Source: Piromyces finnis (Eukaryota > Neocallimastigomycota > Neocallimastigomycetes > Neocallimastigales > Neocallimastigaceae). Taken from it: a stretch of 64,000 nt of DNA. The notes under the pieces were generated by a model. The model worked only from the letters and a program-made list of their open reading frames with translations. It ran no database searches and was not told where the DNA came from. The DNA is taken from assembly GCA_002104945.1 (NCBI GenBank), contig MCFH01000061.1, forward strand, positions 248,001-312,000, in the 5' to 3' direction. The translations under genes and the position numbers were made by a program. Of this stretch, positions 12,120-25,123 are shown in pieces; position 1 is the first letter of the stretch, and every line of letters starts with the position of its first letter.

Positions 12120-15013
12120 TTATTTATCTGGGCAAAATCCATATTTATTTTGGCATTTGTTAATGGAACAGTAAGCTGAGGTTGTTCCACAGTAGCCTTT
12201 GTTACTACAGCATTTGTTATCGGAACAGGTTCCATAACTTTCTCCACATTTGCAACTACCATAGTTAGATTGACATCCACTAGATGATGCACAATAAGCT
12301 TTGGTTCTTCCACAATATCCTTTCTTACTACAGCATTGTCCGTCTGAACATAATCCATAGTTTTCACCACATTTGCAACTACCATAGTTAGATTGACATC
12401 CGTTGGAAGAATAACAGTAAGATTTAGTTTTTCCACAATATCCCTTTTTACTACAACATAAACCATCTGAACACATTCCATAATCCTCACCACATTTACA
12501 AGTACCGAATTCAGATTGACATCCATTAGAAGCAGCACAATGAGCATCGGATACTCCACAATAACCATGTTTACTGCAACATTTACCAGAAGGACAACTA
12601 CCAAAGACACCTCCACATCTTCTTGCAGCTTCACATTTATTACCATAGTTATATTCTGAATGGCTATATAATATGTTTTTATATAAGCAAAAAAACATTA
12701 TGATGTGTTATAAAATAAATATAAATATATTAATATTTTACTTTTTATTAAAATAATCTACACAATAAATAGATAAATAAATAAATCGATAATTACTTTA
12801 TTTTTTGAATTTCAGCTGGAAGAGTATCAATACAATTTTTATCAATTCCTCTATATTTTAATAAATTAATACAAAAACAAAAATAATATTAGTACTTAAA
12901 TAAGTCATTTTGTTGTTTAATTAAATACGATAATTTACAGATATTTAAGATTTCTTAAATTTCCAATTTCAGCTGGAACTTCCTTTATTCTATTATCTGA
13001 AAAATCTCTAAATGAATGATGTTATAAGTTAATATATAAAACCAAATTTATTTATTTAAAATATTCTAATATTTGATAAAATGTATTTACAAGTATTCAA
13101 GTTTATTAAGGTTTTTGATTTTAGATGGAATGACAGATATATAATTTTCATTAAAACGTCTGTATAATTTGTATAATTTTATATATTTTAAAAAAGATGA
13201 TAAATACAATAGGTTAAAATAATATATTTATTTATTATTATACTATTAAAAACTATTTTAAATATACATACAAATCTTTAATATTTTCAAGATTTCCTAT
13301 TTCGGATGGAATTGTCGTTAATTCATTATTATGGGAATACCTATTAAAAGATTCCGTAATTCAATATTTAATAAAATTATCTTAATCATATATTGTTTCA
13401 TATTAAATTATACATACAATTTTGTAAGATTTTTAAGATTTCCAATTTCTTGAGGAATTGATGTTAATTTATTATTTTCTATATATCTATTAATATGTAA
13501 TAATTAAATAGGTTTAATAATATAATATATAATATAAATTTATATTAAAACTTTATTTACAATTCTGTAAGATTAACAAGATTTCCAATTTTTGCTGGGA
13601 TAGATGTTAATTCATTTTGTGATATATTTCTATAACGTTTTTTAAAAATATTAATTTTATTATTATTTTTTTATAAAATATTTCTATTTTATACTATATA
13701 ATTAAATTATTTAGTATTTTTATATTTCATTTTACAATTCTTTAAAATTTGAAAATATATCAATATCAAATGGAATTTGTTTTAATTTATTATCATTTAA
13801 TGTTCTATGAGTGATATGATTAAAGTATAATGTAAAGCATTAATAAATTTACTTTTCTTAATAACACATATTTATTATTATTCTATTATATAATACTTAA
13901 AATTGTTTTAATATACATACAAATCTTTAAGCTTTTTAAGATTTCCAATTTCTGATGGAATTGTTGTTAACTTATTATTATTAAAATATCTTTATTAAAT
14001 ATATTGTTAATAACATTAAATTTTTATATAAAAGTATACATTCAAATATTTTATATACATTTACATTCAATATACTTACAAATATTCGAGATTAACAAGA
14101 TTTCCAATAGATTTTGGAACTTCAATTAATTCATTATAATATAAAACTCTAATATAAAAATTCAATTCATATTAAATAAATTATTTTATGATATTGATTT
14201 TTCTTTTTTTTTCTTTTACATTTTGACTTACAAGCAATAAAGATTTTTAAGATCACCAATAGTTGAAGGTATTTTTGATAATTGATTATTATTTAAAATT
14301 CTAATTAATATATATTTTTTAAAAATGTAAACTTATCAATAAAATAATTATATTTAATAATTATTTTTTCTTCCATAAATAAAAAAATTGTGAATAATTT
14401 TTTACAATAGCAAAAGATTTTTAAGTTTTCCAATTTCTGGAGAAATCGTAGTTAACATATTATTTGGTAAATATCTATAAACAAATTTATAAAAAAAAGT
14501 ATTAAAAATAGTGGTTTTAATAATTTTTATCATATAATATTATTAATAAAATTCTACTTACAGTTGTTCTAGATTTACAAGCTTTCCAATATCTGAAGGA
14601 ATTTCAGTTATTTTATTATTATATAAATTTCTATTTATTCATATATTAAATAAATAAAAAATTAAAATAAAATTTTAAAAGTAACAATTTTTACATTTTT
14701 ATGATTAATATATTAATACATACAAATATCTTAAGGAAGTTATTTCAAAAATAAATTCTGGAATTTCAGTTATGCCTTTAGAATGAATATGCCTTTTTAT
14801 TGAAATTAAATATTATGTAAATAATAAGTATATTAATGATTATTTCATTTACATTTATTAAAATTACAAAATTTACAATTCGTAAGGAACATTTTCTTCT
14901 TTTTCACCGCAGTGAGTAAGAATATCTCCTAATTTTTGTTTAACTTCTTTACATGAATAACCAAAAGTTATTGAAATTAATAACCCCAAAATCAAAATAG
15001 ATTTTAATATCAT
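12120..15013 (-). CDS. Secreted leucine-rich-repeat protein with four CBM18 modules, gene B (three extra LRRs)
   Basis: Fifteen exons, 520 aa by my reconstruction: 14877-15013 (137 nt, signal peptide), twelve 69-nt LRR exons (14724-14792, 14562-14630, 14406-14474, 14232-14300, 14080-14148, 13921-13989, 13736-13804, 13561-13629, 13418-13486, 13272-13340, 13091-13159, 12939-13007), a 54-nt exon (12797-12850) and 12120-12663. Intron phases and first, penultimate and last exon lengths equal those of gene A. The CBM18 exon is almost identical to that of A (the last residue before the stop is Lys instead of Ile), but the LRR exons differ in number and sequence. This indicates recombination within the array or gene conversion of the ends. 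Function as for gene A: a secreted chitin-binding recognition or adhesion protein is the inference. Confidence 0.88.
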
Positions 15014-15271
15014 TTTATTTTTGTCTTGTATTTTTTGCTTTATTTTAAAAGTTAATACAATTATTATAGATTTTAAAATAAAAAATTGTAAATTTTCTTT
15101 GTTCTATTTCTTTAGATAAAAAGTATAATTGAAACTTGGTCTAATTGAAAAATGAAGGAAAAGTGAAAAGTCATTCTATTTATACTTTTTATTGAAAATA
15201 AACTTTTTATTACTTAAAATAAATTAGAATTAAATAACATGATATCTAAAACTATTTAAATATAATATTTA
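15014..15271 (-). promoter_or_regulatory. Conserved upstream module of LRR-CBM18 gene B
   Basis: Near-copy of the segment upstream of gene A. Minus-strand TATAAATAG at 15176-15184, about 163 nt before the ATG, the same spacing as in A. The distal part of the module continues at 15990-16222 beyond the expanded microsatellite. Confidence 0.55.
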
Positions 15272-15989
<718 letters not shown>

Positions 15990-16886
15990 TACACTTGTTC
16001 ATATATTAACAAATATATTAATGAAAATATTTAAATTGAAATAATTAAAAGAATTTCTTTATCAAATAGAATTTCTTCAAAATTAAAGAAATCCTCTTAA
16101 TTTATCTTTCTGAAATTTTATTGGTTCTAGTCTTCAAAGAATTATAAATTAATTTAATTTTATATATAGAAAAAAGATAAAGTCTTGATAATTTTTTTTT
16201 CTATTACTCATCCTTTTTATTATTATTTTGTAACTTGAATAAATGTCATAATCATTTCCATTAAAACATAAATAAGTTTCTGAAATAATGACGAATGCTT
16301 CCAAAATCTATTTGTTTTTGGATTATTAATATAAAATTCAAATATGAATTTATTAGTATAATCCGTTTGGCAATACGCAAAGAATAACCTAAATGAAATA
16401 ATAATGCATTTAAATTATATTTGATTTTTATAGTTAATCCTTCATATAAAAAGTATAAAATATTTAATGTATAATAAAATACAATAAAATATAAATATAA
16501 AATAATAAATGGCATAGTATAAAATTATGTTTTTATTATTTAAATTTATTTTATCTTGTGAAAATGTTTACTTTTCATTTGGCTACAGTCACATTGTCTC
16601 ATGCCTATTTTACTATATTTTATTTAATAAAGTTTTTATTTCAAAAATATAAAAAGGATAACATGCATTGAATATAAAGACTTTTAGGATAATTGGAAAT
16701 TTAGACCAGACATAAAATAATGATTAATATGAATGTCATTAAATTAGGTTAATCAACGTTGAATACTAAGGAAAATTTAAATACATACCACTACTTCCAA
16801 TATAATGTAACTTATTATCAGAGTACAAATCATTTATATAATTTTCAATTGCTTTATTTTCACATTTAAATTTTAATAAATTAGGT
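15990..16886. other. Distal gene B upstream module and A+T-rich intergenic
   Basis: 15990-16222 is the distal part of the A/B/C upstream module, with a deletion of about 90 bp relative to gene A (junction near 16142). A weak minus-strand open frame at 16261-16515 may be a relic of the gene to its right but has no recognisable motif. Confidence 0.5.
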
Positions 16887-17611
16887 TTAAATATTTTTTT
16901 TGGAATATTTTGAAATTATTTTCATAGAAAAATTTAAATGCATTCTATAGCTACAATCGCAATTAATATCATTTATACAATTAAAATTTTGTATTAAATA
17001 ATCTAAAACATTAGTATCTCTTCCAAATACTACAAATATATTATTAATTAATTTTTCTTCGGAAATATATTTAGTAACATTTTTTATATTATGTTTTCCA
17101 TTCAAATAAAAGTAATCTTCGAATAGTACAAATAAAATACTTGGATATAATTTATATCTTTGTGTTCCATTTCTGATGGATAAAGGTATTTTAATATCTG
17201 TAATGATATTATATTTATACAAAAAATAAATGTAGAATACTATATTGATATTTTTTATAAATTTTATTAATATATCTCTTCTTGATTCTTTCAGTAATTT
17301 ATTAATAAAAAATTCGTCAATTATTAGGAAATCAAAAGTATACATTTGATAATTACCCAAGATTACATCTTCTTTATATTTATTAGTAAAAGAAATTTGC
17401 ATAAATCTTTCATATTGTTTATCGTTAAAAATAATAAAAAATTACTTATCTCTACAACGTTTTCATGATATTTTATTGATTCATATTCAAATAATGGTTT
17501 TATTAAAAAAATTCCTTTTTGAGATAGTTCCAATAAATAATCAGGATCACAGTCTTCTTTCTCTAATTCTTTATAGAATAACTCGGTATTCCTTTCTTTG
17601 CTACTATTCAT
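16887..17611 (-). pseudogene. Unknown protein with an internal frameshift
   Basis: Two overlapping minus-strand frames, 17363-17611 (from ATG at 17611) and 16887-17402, read as one protein if the frame slips once near 17405-17445, around a T-rich tract. The upstream frame ends about 40 bp into the downstream one and neither has codon bias unlike its neighbours. The sequence is rich in Ile, Asn, Lys and Phe, with no signal peptide. No GT..AG intron of reasonable length explains the frame change. I do not recognise the family; the loose hydrophobic/polar rhythm could be that of a degenerate ankyrin-like repeat protein. It is either a true pseudogene or a homopolymer sequencing error in a real gene. 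Confidence 0.45.
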
Positions 17612-18059
17612 TTAAAAAATTTATATAATTAGAAAATAAATTTTTAAAGGGTTATTGTCAAAAATAATTGTATATAATTAGTTAAAATTTTATATATTAA
17701 TAATTTATATATAATAATAAAAATTTAATTTATATTAAAAGTTTTTTATTTTTTATAATTACAACAATTTAAGCAAAGAGTAATGTAATATCTTATTTCT
17801 TATGTAATAAATTAATGAATAAAGTATTTATATGATATTTAACCCTAATAGATTAAGGTATAGTTAACAAATCTATTTTATTTATAATATTTCTTTAATA
17901 AATCATTTTAATATTTATTTTTTATTTTTTATTTTTCATAAAATGATTTATTAAATAAATTTTTATTTCAAAACTTATACATAATAAATATAAAATATTT
18001 ATTATTATTCTTAACATTTTTAATTATAAAATGTTATTGCAATTCTCACATTCATTATT

Positions 18060-18423
18060 TGTATGAATTATCATTATTAATTTTAGGAGTTGCAGATAAA
18101 TCATGTGTTCAATTAAAGGAATGTGGTCCTAAACTTTCTGATCCAAATGATATAAATTAGTTTAAGAATTTGGATTATCCATTATTATGATTAGGATTAC
18201 TGAAGAAAATCCTAAAAAGTTTCCACACGTTGAAAATTATGTAAACAAAGATGGCAATGGTATTACAAAATACATATTTGGCAATCTGGAAGTAGTCGAA
18301 CCTCAGACAGAAGATTTAGAAGTTATAATTAATGATGTAATAAAATCTAAATCTGACTGTCATGGTTATATTTACAGAAGAATCCACTGGAAGATATCAA
18401 TTAATAGATATAAAGAATTATAA
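18060..18423 (+). pseudogene. Possible decayed coding fragment
   Basis: 18187-18423 encodes 78 aa with an ordinary amino-acid mix ('NYVNKDGNGITKYIFGNLEV'), unlike the low-complexity frames around it. Just before it, in another frame, 18090-18160 reads 'GVADKSCVQLKECGPKLSD' before a stop. The two together look like a broken gene remnant. Family not recognised. Confidence 0.3.
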
Positions 18424-18504
18424 GATAATTTAAAAAAAAAAATAAAATAGACACAAATAAAGAATTATAAGATAATTTAAAAAAAAAAATGAAATAGACA
18501 CAAA
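18411..18504. repeat. Tandem duplication, 2 x 47 bp
   Basis: Two direct copies starting 'TAAAGAATTATAAGATAATT' and ending 'ATAGACACAAA', differing by one base. The first copy overlaps the 3' end of the fragment at 18187-18423. Confidence 0.9.
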
Positions 18505-18742
18505 GTTTAATATTTTTAATTTTCTAATCTTTTATTTTTTATATTTTTTTTTTATTTATAATAAATAAATATAGAAGAAGGTAAAAACATTTAATAAATT
18601 AAAATAAATAACAGGATTATTCTTTTAAAATAAATAAATTAATTGTTTGGTTATAAAATATTTTTTTCATTCTATTTAAATAGAGATAGTTTCAGTTTTT
18701 TTTTTTTTTTAAATTTATATTACTTTTTTTTTAAGTTTTGGT

Positions 18743-19855
18743 TTAATTTAAAGCACCAAAAGCAGCTAAGATGAAGTTGTAGAATCCAGCTGAAACGGCT
18801 ACACCATTGTGATCAGCACCTTGAACTTCAAACCAAATGTGTTCTTGGTTGTTTCTAGTTAAAATTTCATGGTAACTCTTTGGGAATTGTCCAACAACTG
18901 AATCACTAGTACCACAGTTTATAAGAGCAACGATTGGTGAAATTTCAGCACGGAAACTGTCTTCAGTAAATAAACCTTTGTGATAACCAGAAGAGTCAGT
19001 ACCTGGGGTAACACCTGGAGCTGGAGAGAAAGCACCAACATAACCAAATAAGTCAGATCTCTTAAAACCAATGTAAAGACTGTTACGACCACCCATAGAG
19101 AAACCACAAATAGCAGTATTTTCTCTACCAGTTTTAATAGAGTAATTAGCCTTTACGTATGGCATAATGACATCAGTTAATTCATTGATAAAGTTATCAT
19201 AACCATCAAAGTAGGCTTGATTAAAAGCGGCTTCAACTTCCTTACCAGCTTCTGGAGCATATTCATATGGAAGAACAATAATCATTTCTTTAGCTCTACC
19301 ATCATTGAATAAGTTTGTTGGAATAGTAAGACTACCCATTTCAGCTTCTAACATAGAATCTTCATTACACATAATACCGTGTAATAAGTATAAAACTGGA
19401 TATTGTTTACTTTCAGTATATCCTACTGGAAGAATAACATTTAATGGACGATAGGATTGTGTAATTTTTGAAAAGTAGTAAATCTTTTTGGCAGTTGGGT
19501 ATTGAACACCTGGTCTTTCAGATATAGCGTCTTTTGGACAGGATGTAACAACATCAAGTTTACTCATATAACTACCATTAGATGATGTAGTTGTATTTTG
19601 TTCTGGTTGTTGTTGTTCCCATGGATTAACGGCATTATTTATTGGTTTCTTCATACCACACCAGTTGTTATTTTCAACACCCCATTCACCATTACTATCA
19701 ACATAAACAACATCCTTTGTTTGTTTACAACATGGAACACCAAATTTAAGAGAGAAACATTCATCATTAATTACTTTTGGTTGTTCCCATAAATTTGCGG
19801 AAACCTTAGCAGTTAAAGCTGCTACAATTAAAGATAAAACACTGAAAGACTTCAT
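18743..19855 (-). CDS. Secreted dockerin-bearing CE1-type esterase (feruloyl or acetylxylan esterase)
   Basis: Intronless, 370 aa. Signal peptide about residues 1-20. A single fungal dockerin (CBM10 type) spans about 31-68, with Cys33, Cys42-Cys43 and Cys66 and the typical '[13 protein letters not shown]' ending. An Asn/Gln/Thr/Ser linker (about 77-97) follows, then an esterase-D/CE1 alpha/beta-hydrolase domain: oxyanion 'LLHG' (157-160), nucleophile elbow GFSMGG with Ser253, probable acid Asp318 in 'GTSDS' and His349 in 'ADHN'. Family knowledge: such enzymes remove ferulate or acetate side groups from xylan. The dockerin places the enzyme in the extracellular fungal cellulosome. The choice between feruloyl and acetyl substrate cannot be made from motifs alone. 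A decayed tandem fragment of a related gene lies at 21057-21184. Confidence 0.92.
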   Translation of the reverse strand: MKSFSVLSLIVAALTAKVSANLWEQPKVINDECFSLKFGVPCCKQTKDVVYVDSNGEWGVENNNWCGMKKPINNAVNPWEQQQPEQNTTTSSNGSYMSKLDVVTSCPKDAISERPGVQYPTAKKIYYFSKITQSYRPLNVILPVGYTESKQYPVLYLLHGIMCNEDSMLEAEMGSLTIPTNLFNDGRAKEMIIVLPYEYAPEAGKEVEAAFNQAYFDGYDNFINELTDVIMPYVKANYSIKTGRENTAICGFSMGGRNSLYIGFKRSDLFGYVGAFSPAPGVTPGTDSSGYHKGLFTEDSFRAEISPIVALINCGTSDSVVGQFPKSYHEILTRNNQEHIWFEVQGADHNGVAVSAGFYNFILAAFGALN

Positions 19856-21056
19856 TTTTTTTTTGGTAATAAATAAATATTATAAATTTGAAAAAAAAAA
19901 AAGTTTTTTTTTTTTATAGAATAAATAAGTTTTTAGGGTTTTTATTGTAATAAATAAATAACTATTTTAAAATTGAATAATTTAAAAAGATTTATAAATA
20001 GAAAAATGAAATGTAATATTTTCTATTATAAATCTTTGATAGTGAAGAAAAAAAAAAAAAGGCAAAAAAACAAAACTATTTATATGAAAATCAATATTTT
20101 TACTTTTATTAATAGAAACACAATTATCCAAAAAAAGGAAACTATAAAAATTCCCAAATTATAAATATTAAAAATAAATTAAAAATATCTCTTTTTGTGC
20201 TTTATTTATTTTATTTATTGTTTGTAACCCATTTTGGAAATTGTGGAAGGTTGGAAAAAAGATGATAATAAAAATACGGCCTATCTAAAAATGTAAATTT
20301 TATTAACAAATTATATTAAAAAATATGATTTGGAAAAAAACCGCCTTCATTATTTAAGAATGTATTAATTCATGTGATTTTAACCTATAACAATCAAAAT
20401 TTATTGTTTTATTTTTTATAGGGAATAAAAATAGTAATATAGAGTAGGATTATATAAATAACAATACAATTTAAATATTATTGGATAGAATTAAAAACAA
20501 TTTGATAAAAAAAACAATAATTTTATATTTATTAAACTTTTTTTTTAAAGTGTTAATCATTAATAAATTAAAATTAAAAATATGAATTATCCAATAATTT
20601 AAAATTATATGTTACACTAAAGTTGATTTTTTTTATCTATAAATAAATAACAATAAAATATAACTTATTTAAGGATGATGATTATTTTTTATTTTTTAAT
20701 AATTATAAAAATAAACTGTTATATTATTTAGTTATATATAATAATTAATATATATATAAATGGTAAAAATATAAAAATACAATAGTGCCTTTATGTACAA
20801 ATATTATGAATTACAATAATTTATTAATAATTTATTGTAATTCATAATATTTTTATTCACCACAAACTTTATTTTATAACAATTAAAGTTTATGTTATTT
20901 ATTTTATAACAAAAATAAAAATTTTTATATTAATTGCCTTAAATGGTAATGCGGTACAAATTAAAATAGTAACCAAAAAAAAATTAATTAAAATTTAATT
21001 TTATAATTTTAATATTATTTAAAGAAGATCATTTTTTATAATAAAAAATTAAAGTT
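19856..21056. other. A+T-rich intergenic upstream of the esterase
   Basis: No supported gene. Contains a perfect 21-bp-arm palindrome at 20799-20852. An open frame at 19973-20164 is Lys/Asn/Ile low complexity and is not credited. Confidence 0.5.
20799..20852. repeat. Perfect inverted repeat, 21-bp arms, 12-nt loop
   Basis: Left arm 20799-20819 (AAATATTATGAATTACAATA + A) and right arm 20832-20852 are exact reverse complements. It could be a cruciform, a transcript terminator-like hairpin or a relic of a small foldback element. No gene ends immediately beside it. Confidence 0.9.
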
Positions 21057-21184
21057 TTTGATGTTAATTGCTGCGGTTTCAGCCAAATGATGGAAATAAC
21101 CAAAAGTTATCAATAGGTAGTTTGATGTTAATTGCTGCAGTTTCAGCCAAATGATGGAAATAACCAAAAGTTATCAATAGGTAG
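21057..21184 (+). pseudogene. Tandemly duplicated relic of a dockerin-enzyme N-terminus
   Basis: Two direct 64-bp copies (21057-21120 and 21121-21184). Each translates, through two stops, as 'AAVSAK*WK*PKVIN'. This matches the end of the esterase signal peptide and start of its mature region ('[13 protein letters not shown]' in the gene at 18743-19855), and the DNA words agree too. Stops replace Leu- and Gln-type codons. It is a dead fragment that was later duplicated. Confidence 0.6.
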
Positions 21185-21189
21185 AACTT

Positions 21190-21420
21190 CATCTTACCTA
21201 CTTTTATTTAGGTTAGGTGTTTCTATAAAAATATTTTTTATGCTGAAGATAGTGATCAACTTGTTCCAGAATTTCTTAATTAAACAATTCAAACATATTT
21301 CAACAATTATAATCAAGGACACGGGTATGATCATTTTATTTCTAATTGTTGGATGTCAATTCGATAGTTCATTATTACAAAAAATGTTTTTAGGTTTAAT
21401 TAAAACAATCATTTTATCGT
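21190..21420 (+). pseudogene. Possible relic of an esterase-D-like hydrolase C-terminus
   Basis: In the frame through 21217-21346 the sequence reads 'YAEDSDQLVPEFLN', a stop, then a segment containing 'QGHGYDHFIS'. The order DQ..L.PE..GYDH..FIS resembles the C-terminal region of S-formylglutathione hydrolase/esterase D, where the His of GYDH is catalytic. It has in-frame stops. The match is short and made by eye. The 96-aa frame 21132-21422 on the same strand is a different frame and has no such pattern. Confidence 0.3.
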
Positions 21421-21991
21421 AATATTTAACTTTTTAATGATAAACAAAAGTAAAAAAATATTCAACTATTATTATAAATACTTTGTAAATTTTTTATTTT
21501 TTTTTTTTTTTTTAATCATTATCATTCATTATCATTATTGTGAAATAAATTTAATTAATAAATAATTTTATTCAAAAGGTTAACAAAGAGAAAAAGTTAC
21601 ATTGTAAGTTTTCAGTTATATAATGAGATGTAAGGTTATGTGATCATAAAAAATAAAATAAAAATCTCTACAACACGTAGACATTACGTTTACAACACTT
21701 TTAATACATGTTTATGTTTTTTTAAAATTAATCACGTGTGTTTATAAATATATGATATAGATAAATAAAATTATGTGTCAATAAATGTTCACAATTATCA
21801 TTATATGTAACTTTTTTAAATAAAATTTTTTTTTAAAAAAAAAAAAAAAAGAAAAATATTTCATTAAAATAGTTTTTATTTTTAATTTTTTATTATTTTA
21901 ATTATTATTTTTCAATTTTCAATTTATTCTTATATTTTTTTAATTAACTTTTATTCTTTAAAAAAACTATTTAAATATTATTATCTTAAAT
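21421..21991. other. A+T-rich intergenic, 3' side of CotH copy 2
   Basis: No gene or notable repeat beyond T/A runs. Confidence 0.5.
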
Positions 21992-24511
21992 TTAATTTAT
22001 GATAGTAGTGCGAACCATCATAACAGTTTTAGTGATAGTTTTAATTTTGTTTGTTGTGGTAGCAGTAATTGTGACAAGGTCTTCTTCTTCTTCAGAATCA
22101 CTATCATTATCATCAATAGATGTTGGCTCTTCAACATCAACTTCAAGAGCTTCATCATCTGAAATAAATTCTATTTCAGTTAGTGTTGGTTCAACTGTAG
22201 AAATAGTCTGAGTCTCAACAAATGATTCAGAATAGGTTTGGGTTGATGTCTCAGTTGATGCTTCAGTTGGTGTTTCAGTTGATAATTCGGTGGATGTTTC
22301 AGTTGGTGATTCAATGGATGATTCAGTGGATGTTTCAGTTGGTGATTCAATGAATATTTCAGTTGATGTTTCAGTTGGTGATTCAATGGATGATTCAGTT
22401 AGTACCTCGGTTGCCAATTCATTTGGTGATTCAGTTGTTGTTTCAATTGGTGTTTCAAATAAAATATCAGTATAATATTCATTTTCATAATCAAAGAAAT
22501 AATCAGTTGATGTTTCAGTTGGCATTTCATATGAATAAGTAAAATGCCAATTATCAAATATTGGATCATATTCATAGTTAGCATTAAGTTCTTCAACAAC
22601 TGGATACTCATAATTTTCATCTAAATAAATTGGATCACATTCTAATTCATAGGAATTACAAACAAATCTATATTTCATTAGAATCCAATATTTTAATCCA
22701 TAAGATTCCATGTCTGAAACTCCATTTGTAAATTCTGAATAAGCATCCCATTGTTCTAAAGAAAAGTCTTTATTACCACTGTCAATATTAAAATAGCCTG
22801 GATAATTACCATTAGCATCTGGTGTCTTATCTAATATAACATATGGTTTAATATATTCTTTAATTTCATCAATATGAGAATAAAGAGTTGATGGATTGAA
22901 AACTTTACTAACAACTTCACCTAATATTTTTTCAAATCTAGCGGAATCAGTTGTTACAAATAATTCCAAGAGATGATTTCCTTCAGTAGTATAGTCATAA
23001 GTTGAATACAAAAAAATATCCTCTTGTCCAAAATCATGATCAAAATCATGAGATAAATAAATCCATTTACCATTAGGTTGCTTATACATATAGTAATTAT
23101 GATTAGCTTGAACATGGTCAAAAGAACCTGTTAAATAATCAATCGCCATTTCATACAAGAAATGATCAATTTCAAAAATATCTTCAAGATCTGCAGCTGA
23201 TTTAGCATTTTCAACTGCTGTTAAAAATTCAATCCATTCTGAATTATCGTTCATTTCTTCTTCATTTTCATTAGAACATCCATCATAATATTGTGGTAAT
23301 ATATCTTCTATTTTATCACATTTATATAAATTTTTGGCATTTTTTTCACCATAAACTTTTTCAACCCATGATAATTTATAATCATCACTTAATGTATACA
23401 ATCCCATAAATTCATCATTAATGTAAAGTTGAACGTAGGTAGATGAAACGGATATTAATCCTAAACGATTGTGAATATCTGAAATTAATTTTGTTCTCAT
23501 AATAGTTGGATCATTACAATCAGCACGGAGTTTTAATTGACTACGTCCATAAAGATCCTTTTTACCTCTAATCTTTAAATTAAAACCTGGCTTTTGGAAG
23601 TATCTAGAATATGCACCACCTAACTTGAGTGTTACTTTATCAAAATTTTTTTGTTCTCTACATTTATATATACAAATATTAAAAATAATATAATGAAAAA
23701 ATAATAAAGAATATAAATATTAATTTCATAAATTTCATAAAATCGAAAATTTAATAATTATACTATTTTTATATTTTATTCATTATTTCATTACCCATCT
23801 AACTCAAAAATCATAGTAGCATTTTTTGTTTTGAAGTCAGTTGATGCTCTATTACTAACCACAAACTTTAAATTACTTATTGTTGTAGATAGAATGTTGT
23901 TTAATTCTTTATCTTTTTCATCTGAAATCTCTAATAAACTTATTCCACTGATAATATTATATAAATTAAAATTTATATTACTTTTTAAAATACTCATCAC
24001 TTTTTCATTTTCATCCTTAAAATTACTAATATTTTCTAAATTAAAGTCGAATCCATTTATCACTTCCATTTCATCATAAGTAGGAAAACCATCTTCTCCT
24101 ACTTTTAATTCTGGGAGTATCTCATCAATATTATAACCAGGGAAAAATTCTTTGAAATTAATTTTTTTGAGAAAAAATACATAAATTTCTATTTCATATT
24201 TGACTCTTTCCATGATGATATAATCATAATAATCGTATTTAATATCTGCTTCGGTTTTTAACTCGGTAAATTCTTCATCAGGCATATATATTTTTAGATT
24301 TGGCATTGTATTATCTGTAAGTTCAAATAATTCTGCCCTTCTCCCTTTATCAATGAAAGTAGATACAGCCAAAGTACTGCAAACTAGATATAATTTATTT
24401 CAAAAATATATTTATTTAGTTAATTACATCAATACTCTTTTTTTATTATTTAATACTTTTTTAGTACGAACCACAACAACATAATAAAATGAATAAGTTT
24501 TTAATTATCAT
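21992..24511 (-). CDS. CotH-kinase-like secreted protein, copy 2
   Basis: Three exons: 24472-24511 (40 nt signal exon), 23795-24383 (589 nt) and 21992-23657 (1666 nt), giving 764 aa. The first intron uses the unusual donor GTTCGT; only this choice keeps the frame (VCSTLAVSTFIDKG). The second donor is GTAATG and both acceptors end in TAG. The N-terminal region has 'NLKIYMPDEE' and the core has 'HDFDHDFG', fitting the CotH DFDxxFG motif. After about residue 540 comes a Thr/Ser/Glu/Pro stalk of repeated 'SPTETSTE' blocks, then an acidic patch and a conserved tail 'IKTITKTV' also present in the copy at 48113-50869. Exon sizes and intron phases equal those of copy 1. No dockerin. Probable extracellular or surface protein; substrate unknown. 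Confidence 0.88.
22230..22460 (-). repeat. In-frame minisatellite encoding the Thr/Ser-rich stalk of CotH copy 2
   Basis: Degenerate units of 12-48 nt built from the plus-strand words 'GATGTTTCAGTTGGTGATTC'. All indels are multiples of three, so the reading frame of the stalk is kept. The equivalent tract in copy 1 is 120-345 with a 48-nt unit. Confidence 0.8.
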
Positions 24512-24533
24512 TTTTTTTAATATTTAATTTTTT

Positions 24534-24585
24534 GTTTTTTGTTTTTGTTTTTGTTTTTGTTTTTGTTTTTGTTTTTGTTTTTAAA
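24534..24585. repeat. (GTTTTT)n hexanucleotide microsatellite
   Basis: About eight GTTTTT units just upstream of the CotH copy 2 start, between the ATG (24511) and its TATA-like box (24614-24622), so it lies in the probable 5' untranslated region. Confidence 0.9.
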
Positions 24586-25123
24586 AAACCAAAAAATTTC
24601 GCTTTTTTTTCTTTTATTTATACTTTTTTTTTTATAAAATTCTTAATGATTTTATTGGTTAAAAATTTAATTAAATTTTGTTATGAAAATTATTTATTTT
24701 AACTGCCTTATACCATATTAAATGAAACAGCACAAAGTGATATTTTAAATAAAATATATAAATATATAAAATCATTTTAAATATTCTATTCAATATTATT
24801 TGATAAAATAATAATATTTTATAACTTTTAATAATATTTTTTAAGTCCTCAAAAGGTTAAAATTGAACTATGGAAAAGTTAAGGTTATTTTTTTTATTTA
24901 TTTTTTATTTATTTATTAAAGTTTAAAATAATTATTAAATAAATATAAAAAAATATTTTCGAATAATAATTAAAAAAAAAGAATATATAAAATAAAAAAT
25001 TATTATTTTTCAAGGTATTTTTTATATCAAATATAAAATTATATATATATATATACTTTATGTATATTATACATATATAATTAAAAATATTTGAAATATT
25101 ATTAATAATTTTTTTTTTTTTTT
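24586..25123. other. Intergenic between CotH copy 2 and VWA copy 2
   Basis: A minus-strand TATAAATAA at 24614-24622 lies about 103 nt before the CotH ATG, as in copy 1. Otherwise only A+T-rich sequence is seen. Confidence 0.5.

Noticed and set aside
12101-12646. 181-aa frames overlapping the CBM18 exons (also 7998-8543 and 39176-39721)
   Set aside because: Shadow frames of the hevein-domain exon; the true frame has intact cysteine spacing and joins the LRR exons at proper splice sites.
16261-16515. 84-aa minus-strand frame
   Set aside because: No recognisable motif, hydrophobic A+T-driven composition, and no splice link to neighbours that I could support.
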